This document shows positions 59,082 through 64,000 of a stretch of 64,000 nt of DNA, piece after piece; the stretch's first letter is position 1; each line of letters opens with the position of its first letter. The notes beneath the pieces were generated by a model. The model had not been told where the DNA came from and searched no databases. It saw nothing but the letters and a program-made list of their open reading frames with translations. Position numbers and translations under genes: made by a program. The DNA is from Cyclobacteriaceae bacterium (lineage in GTDB: Bacteria > Bacteroidota > Bacteroidia > Cytophagales > Cyclobacteriaceae): the NCBI GenBank assembly GCA_025455015.1, contig JALONI010000004.1, forward strand, positions 1 through 64,000. The letters are read 5' to 3'.

Positions 59082-59732
59082 CTACAGCGTATCTTTTAAC
59101 CATTCCACGGTACCGGTTTCCAGGTTGTAAACACCGCCCACAATTTTGATGGAGCCCTCACGCACGCGCTTGGCCAGCACGGGTTCCAGGTCGCGCAGTT
59201 GCTGCACTTGCATGCGCACATTTTCCTTGATGGCATTTTCCACAATGTTAGCTCCGCCCATGGCTTTGGCTTTGGCGGCAGCGGGTTTGATGGCGTTGAT
59301 GAGCGTGACGATGTGACCGGGCACTTCGGGCACGTTCACCGCGGCAGCCACGGCCCCGCATTTGGTGTGCCCCAGCACCACAATCAACTTGGCTCCGAGT
59401 ACCTCTTCGGCAAACTCAATGCTGCCATACGAGGCGGCTGCCGAAACCTGGCCGGCCGTGCGCACAATAAACAAATCGCCCAGGCCTTGGTCAAAAATGA
59501 TTTCGTTGGGCACGCGCGAGTCGGAACAGCCCACGATGATGGCAAACGGCTTTTGCCCCTCGGCCACTTCTTTGATGCGGTTTATATCCTGACGTGGCCG
59601 GATGGACTTGCCTTGCACAAACCGCTGGTTGCCTTCTTCCAGGCGTTTGAAGGCATCGGCCGGGGTCACTTGTGCCACGGCCGTGGCAGCCAGCATAACC
59701 AATACCAGTTGGGAGATGATGATTTTTTTCAT
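59082..59732 (-). CDS. Beta-carbonic anhydrase with N-terminal signal peptide
   Basis: MKKIIISQLVLVMLAATAVAQ; IVGCSDSRVPNEIIFDQGLGDLFIVRTAGQ; VLGHTKCGAV. Confidence 0.93.
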   Translation of the reverse strand: MKKIIISQLVLVMLAATAVAQVTPADAFKRLEEGNQRFVQGKSIRPRQDINRIKEVAEGQKPFAIIVGCSDSRVPNEIIFDQGLGDLFIVRTAGQVSAAASYGSIEFAEEVLGAKLIVVLGHTKCGAVAAAVNVPEVPGHIVTLINAIKPAAAKAKAMGGANIVENAIKENVRMQVQQLRDLEPVLAKRVREGSIKIVGGVYNLETGTVEWLKDTL

Positions 59733-59766
59733 GTTTTGTTTGTTTGGGAGATGATGGTTTTTTTGA

Positions 59767-59808
59767 GTCAACAATGTTAGCGTTGACCACTCCGAAAAAT
59801 GCGGAGTG
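59767..59808. promoter_or_regulatory. Two adjacent inverted repeats between the HTH and carbonic anhydrase genes
   Basis: GTCAAC-N9-GTTGAC and CACTCCG-aaaaatg-CGGAGTG (59788-59808). Confidence 0.5.
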
Positions 59809-59809
59809 C

Positions 59810-60148
59810 TCAGTTTTTTGTTTTCCGCCTGAATTCCGCCTCCGCGAGCTTGGGTGCCGTGCGCACCCGCACTTTCTCGGGCCCCTCGGCTTGCCTCGAT
59901 TTGCTTTTGGACAAACCAAATCCGAAATTCAAATAACCTACGCTTTCGTAGAAATAGGACTTGGTTGTTTTGTCGTACTTGATCGGAGCATTGAGAATGC
60001 GCTTCATCAGTGCAAGATACTGATAGAGCGTACTCTCCGAGATGTCCAAGCGCCTGGCCAGGTCGCGGGGTGTTCCGGTGGCGCGCATACGTATCAATTG
60101 GTCAAGTCGGATTAACTTATCGATGACCTTTTCAAACTGCCTGCTCAT
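59810..60148 (-). CDS. Small helix-turn-helix regulator (HTH_11-like)
   Basis: 112 aa; KLIRLDQLIRMRATGTPRDLARRLDISESTLYQYLALMKRILNAPIKYDKTTKSYFY. Confidence 0.8.
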   Translation of the reverse strand: MSRQFEKVIDKLIRLDQLIRMRATGTPRDLARRLDISESTLYQYLALMKRILNAPIKYDKTTKSYFYESVGYLNFGFGLSKSKSRQAEGPEKVRVRTAPKLAEAEFRRKTKN

Positions 60149-60305
60149 AAAGGCTCATTCCTTTCAATTTAACGATGTTGGATTTTTTTTTGCGAGGCCC
60201 TGCGCAACACGCGCTGCTGCCGGCATGCGGCAACTATTTTTTGCGGGGCCTGCCGAAGCCGAGCCACGGGGGCCGGCCAGCATTTAGGCAAACGAAAGGG
60301 AGGAG

Positions 60306-60572
60306 TCAGATGCGCAGCACGCGTATCCGCAAAAAGAGAGACGCTACTACCGCGGTTGTGCGCGTTTGGAACGCGACCCGGGAGGCAACAGAAATGAACG
60401 AGAGCGGAGACGGGGCGGCCGATATGCGCTGCGAGGCCGTAACCCTTTTTTCGGATTCATGCGCGCGGCTCTGGGCAACTAACTCCACTTTTTCTTCTTT
60501 GCCCTCGGCCACGGGGGCCTGAAGCAAATTGAGGGGGAGGAAAAACAACCAGAAAATGGCTACCCATTTCAT
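60306..60572 (-). CDS. Possible small secreted protein
   Basis: 88 aa from MKWVAIFWLFFLPLNLLQAPVAEGKEEK (signal-peptide-like); low-complexity tail. Confidence 0.3.
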   Translation of the reverse strand: MKWVAIFWLFFLPLNLLQAPVAEGKEEKVELVAQSRAHESEKRVTASQRISAAPSPLSFISVASRVAFQTRTTAVVASLFLRIRVLRI

Positions 60573-60747
60573 CGCGTCACGTGCGTTTGTCCTTCTTAAC
60601 GATAAGCGTTTGCAAAATGTTTTGGGGGCGTACTCAAAAAATGGCTGGCTCCGGCACGGTTTAAGGGCCGCAAAAATCCCCGGAAGGGCACCGGATAAAC
60701 CGCCCCCGGGGGGCAGATTTCGCCCCGCCCCGCGGGCCGCGTAAATT

Positions 60748-61668
60748 TTACATGGACCGGAACCGGCTGTTGCGTACCTCCAAGGGTGTAAACGAGGTGT
60801 TTTGTTTGACAAAATTGGCCAGGTGTGCCTGGTCGGTGAAGTGGTAGGCGCGCGCAATGTCGGCAATGGGTTGGTCGGTGTAGCGCAGCATGGTTTTCAC
60901 TTCTGACAGCAGCCGCTCGTTAATGATGGCTTTGGGCGATTTACCCGTTACTTCCGAGACACTTTCGATCAGGTACTTGGGGCTGATGTGAAGCGTATCG
61001 GCAAAGTCGCTCACCTTCTTAAACGTGCGCAGCTCGGTGTTTACGAGTTTTTTAAAGAGGTAAGCAATTTCTGCTTTGCGCGAATGAACAGGAGGGGGAT
61101 CCAAGGTTTCGGCCGCGTGTTTGTCAAATACCTCTTGTGTTTTGTGAAACAGTATCTGTGTGTAGAGCGACAGTACGGGCAGCGAAGTGACAATGGGCTT
61201 GGTGTACTCTTCCAGCATGCGCTCGTATGTCTCCGCCAATTCGGCATACTCGCTGTCCGACACAATGTAAAACGACTCCTTCGTGGGGTCGAGAAATGAA
61301 AAGTCTTTACGGGTGTTGGAGTTGTTTTGGCAGATGTTCAGAAAATCTTCTTTGAAAAGCACCACGTAGCCATCCCAATCGGGGTCGCTTTGCCATTGAA
61401 TAAGCTGGCCGGGTTTGAATACGATCAGGGCGTTGAGTTGGTGGGTGGCATATTCTTTTTCGTAAAACGAAATGGTAAAGTTGGCCTTGCGCATCAAGCC
61501 GATCTGGTAAAATGACAGGCGGAACAGCGGCATATTTCCACGCACCTCTTTCCCGATGTCACGGAAACGAAATACGTGCACATCGCTGTGCTGGGTGCGC
61601 ACCTGCCCGCCCGCAGCATGGTGCAGGTCGTCAAACTCATGAAATTTATGGATGGATTGAAAAGGCAT
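60748..61668 (-). CDS. AraC-family transcriptional regulator
   Basis: ~306 aa from MPFQSIHKF; C-term VSDFADTLHISPKYLIESVSEVTGKSPKAIINERLLSEVKTMLRYTDQPIADIARAYHFTDQAHLANFVKQNTSFTPLEVR. Confidence 0.95.
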   Translation of the reverse strand: MPFQSIHKFHEFDDLHHAAGGQVRTQHSDVHVFRFRDIGKEVRGNMPLFRLSFYQIGLMRKANFTISFYEKEYATHQLNALIVFKPGQLIQWQSDPDWDGYVVLFKEDFLNICQNNSNTRKDFSFLDPTKESFYIVSDSEYAELAETYERMLEEYTKPIVTSLPVLSLYTQILFHKTQEVFDKHAAETLDPPPVHSRKAEIAYLFKKLVNTELRTFKKVSDFADTLHISPKYLIESVSEVTGKSPKAIINERLLSEVKTMLRYTDQPIADIARAYHFTDQAHLANFVKQNTSFTPLEVRNSRFRSM

Positions 61669-61745
61669 CTTTGCTTCGAAAATAGAGAAAAGCACCCATG
61701 GGCGAAAGGGCGGCCGGGCGCCAACGAGCGGGACCACGCCCACGG

Positions 61746-63188
61746 TTACTCAGTGCGCGCTGGCGAGGCTGCTGGATTTCGCGTTGACCGGATCAATTCT
61801 TGTGCCTTCTCTAGGTCTTTATCGCGAAAGCTTACGCGATCGGTGATCGTATAGGAGACGGGGTGGTGGGGCATTACGCCCCGGCCGGTGTCTTTGAGGC
61901 GGAGTTGATGAATGGTCTGATACACGTTGAACTCCACGTGTAAACGTGAGGCTGGCAGCACGATGATGCCGCTGGCTGACGAGCGAGAGGCATATTCGCT
62001 GCCTCCCGTTTCTTCACCAATGATTACCGCTTGGCGCTTGTGTTTCAGATAACTCGCCACCAGGCTGGCCATGGAGAACGTTCCTCCGTTGGTCAGCACG
62101 TACACCGAACCATGAAAATGATTGCGCGTGCGCTTTTTGAACAGGAATGCGTGATTCCACCCGTGCCTGCTCGGAAACTGAATAGGGTTGGCAGTAAACA
62201 ATACCGGGGTGATTCTTTCCCAAAAAGAGGCTTTAAACCGAGGGTTAATGATGTGTAGGTTGGGTTTGCGCGTAATGACAAACGGGACGATGGCCTGCGG
62301 AAGCAAGTGCGTGAGGAAGTAATTGCCTTTGAAAATGCTGCCGCCTCCATTATCGCGCAGGTCCAGCACGAGGTGGTGTACTTGTTCGTGGCGCAGGTGC
62401 CGGAATGCCTGGCGAAACGCCCTTCGCTGTTTTTTACCATCAAAGTTGTCAATGTCCAGGATGCGGGTCAGCGAGTCAAAGGCAGGCTCGTAAAGCTGAA
62501 GTCCATCGAACTGTTTCACCAGGCGCACCTGACGATAGCCCGCGATGGGCAATTTGGGCAGGTCTTTGGTCAAGGTAGGTCGCAAGGTCAGCGTATCCCG
62601 CTCGCCTGCCATCGTTTGAACGGCCACCCGAAAATGGTCGGCCGCGCCAAACAGCCGGTAGTAGTTGATGTCGATGTCCTTTTCCAGCGTGCTGTACTTG
62701 TGTGTTTCGTTGCGCCCATCGGAGAAGACGATCTCGCGCACTGCGCTGGCCACCGAGTCAATGGGATGGCCGTTGATGCTTATGATTTCGCTGCCGATGT
62801 AGCGGGCAGTATCAGGCGCTTTATAGGAGCGCACGTAGAACTTCCCGGAATCTGCCCACAGCGTGAGCGGAAGTAAGCGAAGTGAGTCGTTTCTTGTTTT
62901 AGCATACACGTACATGTGGCCACAGCCCACGTGGGCCACTACGCGCCTCACCACGTTGGTAAACTCACGCGGCAGCAAAGGAGTTTCGGTATCCTTTTTG
63001 GCGGCCCCAAAAATCGAGTCCCATGCGGCCCGGGGTGTGTAGTCATCGTATGCCGGGTGCCATTTGCGCAGGTATTTTTTCAAGTGGTCTAAGTCGCGCT
63101 GCATGTCGCTGGGTTGCAACCGCACCTGACCGTAGCCGAGGCCTGCCGAGGCCATCCAGAGAAAAAGGGCAAATAACGTTTTCCGCAT
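61746..63188 (-). CDS. S41-family peptidase (C-terminal processing protease-like)
   Basis: 480 aa; LVLDLRDNGGGSIFKGNYFL, VLTNGGTFSMASLVASYLK, GEETGGSEYASRSSASG. Confidence 0.9.
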   Translation of the reverse strand: MRKTLFALFLWMASAGLGYGQVRLQPSDMQRDLDHLKKYLRKWHPAYDDYTPRAAWDSIFGAAKKDTETPLLPREFTNVVRRVVAHVGCGHMYVYAKTRNDSLRLLPLTLWADSGKFYVRSYKAPDTARYIGSEIISINGHPIDSVASAVREIVFSDGRNETHKYSTLEKDIDINYYRLFGAADHFRVAVQTMAGERDTLTLRPTLTKDLPKLPIAGYRQVRLVKQFDGLQLYEPAFDSLTRILDIDNFDGKKQRRAFRQAFRHLRHEQVHHLVLDLRDNGGGSIFKGNYFLTHLLPQAIVPFVITRKPNLHIINPRFKASFWERITPVLFTANPIQFPSRHGWNHAFLFKKRTRNHFHGSVYVLTNGGTFSMASLVASYLKHKRQAVIIGEETGGSEYASRSSASGIIVLPASRLHVEFNVYQTIHQLRLKDTGRGVMPHHPVSYTITDRVSFRDKDLEKAQELIRSTRNPAASPARTE

Positions 63189-63315
63189 TTGCCGTAATTC
63201 AACGCACGGGCCGCGCGTTTGTTTCGCGTTGAATGACGTACCCGCTTAGGGCACTGGCCACACCACCCGGCCCTGCCCACACCACCGCTGTTTTCGGCTG
63301 AAGGTTCAGCGGCCG

Positions 63316-63789
63316 TCAGTGAAGGTGCGCACGCAGCATCCACGCCATCTTTTCGTGCGTCTCCATCAGGCCGGTGATAAAGTCGCTGGTGCCCGCATCG
63401 TGGTAGTCGGCAGCAAAGCGGTTGATGTTTTCGCGCAGGTGCATGATGATTTGTTCGTGATCGGTGAGCAGCTCGCTGACAAAGCCGCGACTGTCGTTTT
63501 TTTCGCGGCTGGCCTCCGTCAGGTGGGTGAGGGCCAAGTAGCTTTTGAGGGTGGCAGGGGCGTAATGACCCAGGGCGCGGATACGCTCGGCCACATCGTC
63601 CATGATTTCGTCCAGTTGCTCGTATTGGTTTTCAAAAAATACGTGCATGGCATGAAAGTCCGGGCCTTCTACATTCCAGTGGGCATTGCGCGTTTTGGTG
63701 TAAAGCAAGAATTCATCGGCCAGCAGCTTGCTTAACTCCGCGGCTACCGCTTGGCGGTTTTGGTCGCTGATTCCAGTTTGAATAGTCAT
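63316..63789 (-). CDS. dps: Dps-family DNA starvation/ferritin-like protein (copy 2)
   Basis: 157 aa; KTRNAHWNVEGPDFHAMHVFFENQYEQLDEIMDDVAERIRALG. Confidence 0.93.
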   Translation of the reverse strand: MTIQTGISDQNRQAVAAELSKLLADEFLLYTKTRNAHWNVEGPDFHAMHVFFENQYEQLDEIMDDVAERIRALGHYAPATLKSYLALTHLTEASREKNDSRGFVSELLTDHEQIIMHLRENINRFAADYHDAGTSDFITGLMETHEKMAWMLRAHLH

Positions 63790-63850
63790 GTGTACGAAGG
63801 GTTATAGCTATCAAACAAATTCGCTCCGAAGAGGTTCCCGGCAGCCGGAT

Positions 63851-64000
63851 TCAAGCGGAGGCGATATCCCACGCCAACCGGCCGATCAACAACAGCAGCA
63901 CCGCCAGAAACACGTAGCGCACAAAGACATTACCACGCCACATCGCTGCCTTGCTGCCCGCGTAGCTGCCCGCCATGTTGCACACCATCATCGGCAGCGC
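63851..64000 (-). CDS. TSUP (TauE/SafE) family membrane transporter, C-terminal fragment, runs off the window
   Basis: Minus strand ...ALPMMVCNMAGSYAGSKAAMWRGNVFVRYVFLAVLLLLIGRLAWDIASA*. Confidence 0.8.
   Translation of the reverse strand, partial: ALPMMVCNMAGSYAGSKAAMWRGNVFVRYVFLAVLLLLIGRLAWDIASA

Noticed and set aside
60175-60522. 115-aa plus-strand ORF in the 60.2-60.6 kb gap
   Set aside because: Arg-rich, no signal or domain; the opposite strand has a more plausible signal-peptide ORF.
1-64000. CRISPR arrays, rRNA, tRNA, transposases, prophage or retron-type elements
   Set aside because: Looked for repeat-spacer arrays, RNA gene signatures and transposase/integrase/RT motifs on both strands by eye; none seen. 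A scan with tRNAscan-SE, Infernal and ISfinder would be decisive.

Overview
This 64 kb window comes from a Bacteroidota chromosome. Support for that includes TAnnTTTG-type promoters, a TonB-dependent receptor, DUF5686/DUF2490/DUF2911/DUF4834 families, a ~1.1 kaa SecA and paired CD225/DUF2752 genes. It is densely coding, with about 60 CDS. The left ~44 kb is mostly housekeeping: surface-glycan glycosyltransferases, an ECF sigma/anti-sigma pair, gmk-nadD, clpB, purN, polA, secA and dapF. The right ~20 kb (about 42.7-64 kb) is more accessory. It holds a small signalling cluster, a quinone/electrophile-stress-like gene island, Crp/Fnr and AraC regulators, a secreted beta-carbonic anhydrase and two closely related Dps genes. 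The observations I consider strongest are: (i) a 40-bp element, 32/40 identical, with 21-bp-spaced GTTCG direct repeats, upstream of two separate stress-type transcription units; (ii) a canonical TPP riboswitch with its own promoter upstream of a TonB-dependent receptor; (iii) degenerate heptanucleotide repeats on both sides of one amidohydrolase gene, one of them forming a perfect 22-bp inverted repeat; (iv) a stand-alone HisA-like protein with Ala at the normally catalytic Asp; (v) a PAS-DHp protein with no ATPase domain; and (vi) perfect hairpins overlapping an RBS or separating operons. I found no CRISPR array, rRNA, tRNA, prophage or clear transposase. No obviously new multi-gene system was identified; the regulatory element in (i) is the best candidate for something undescribed.
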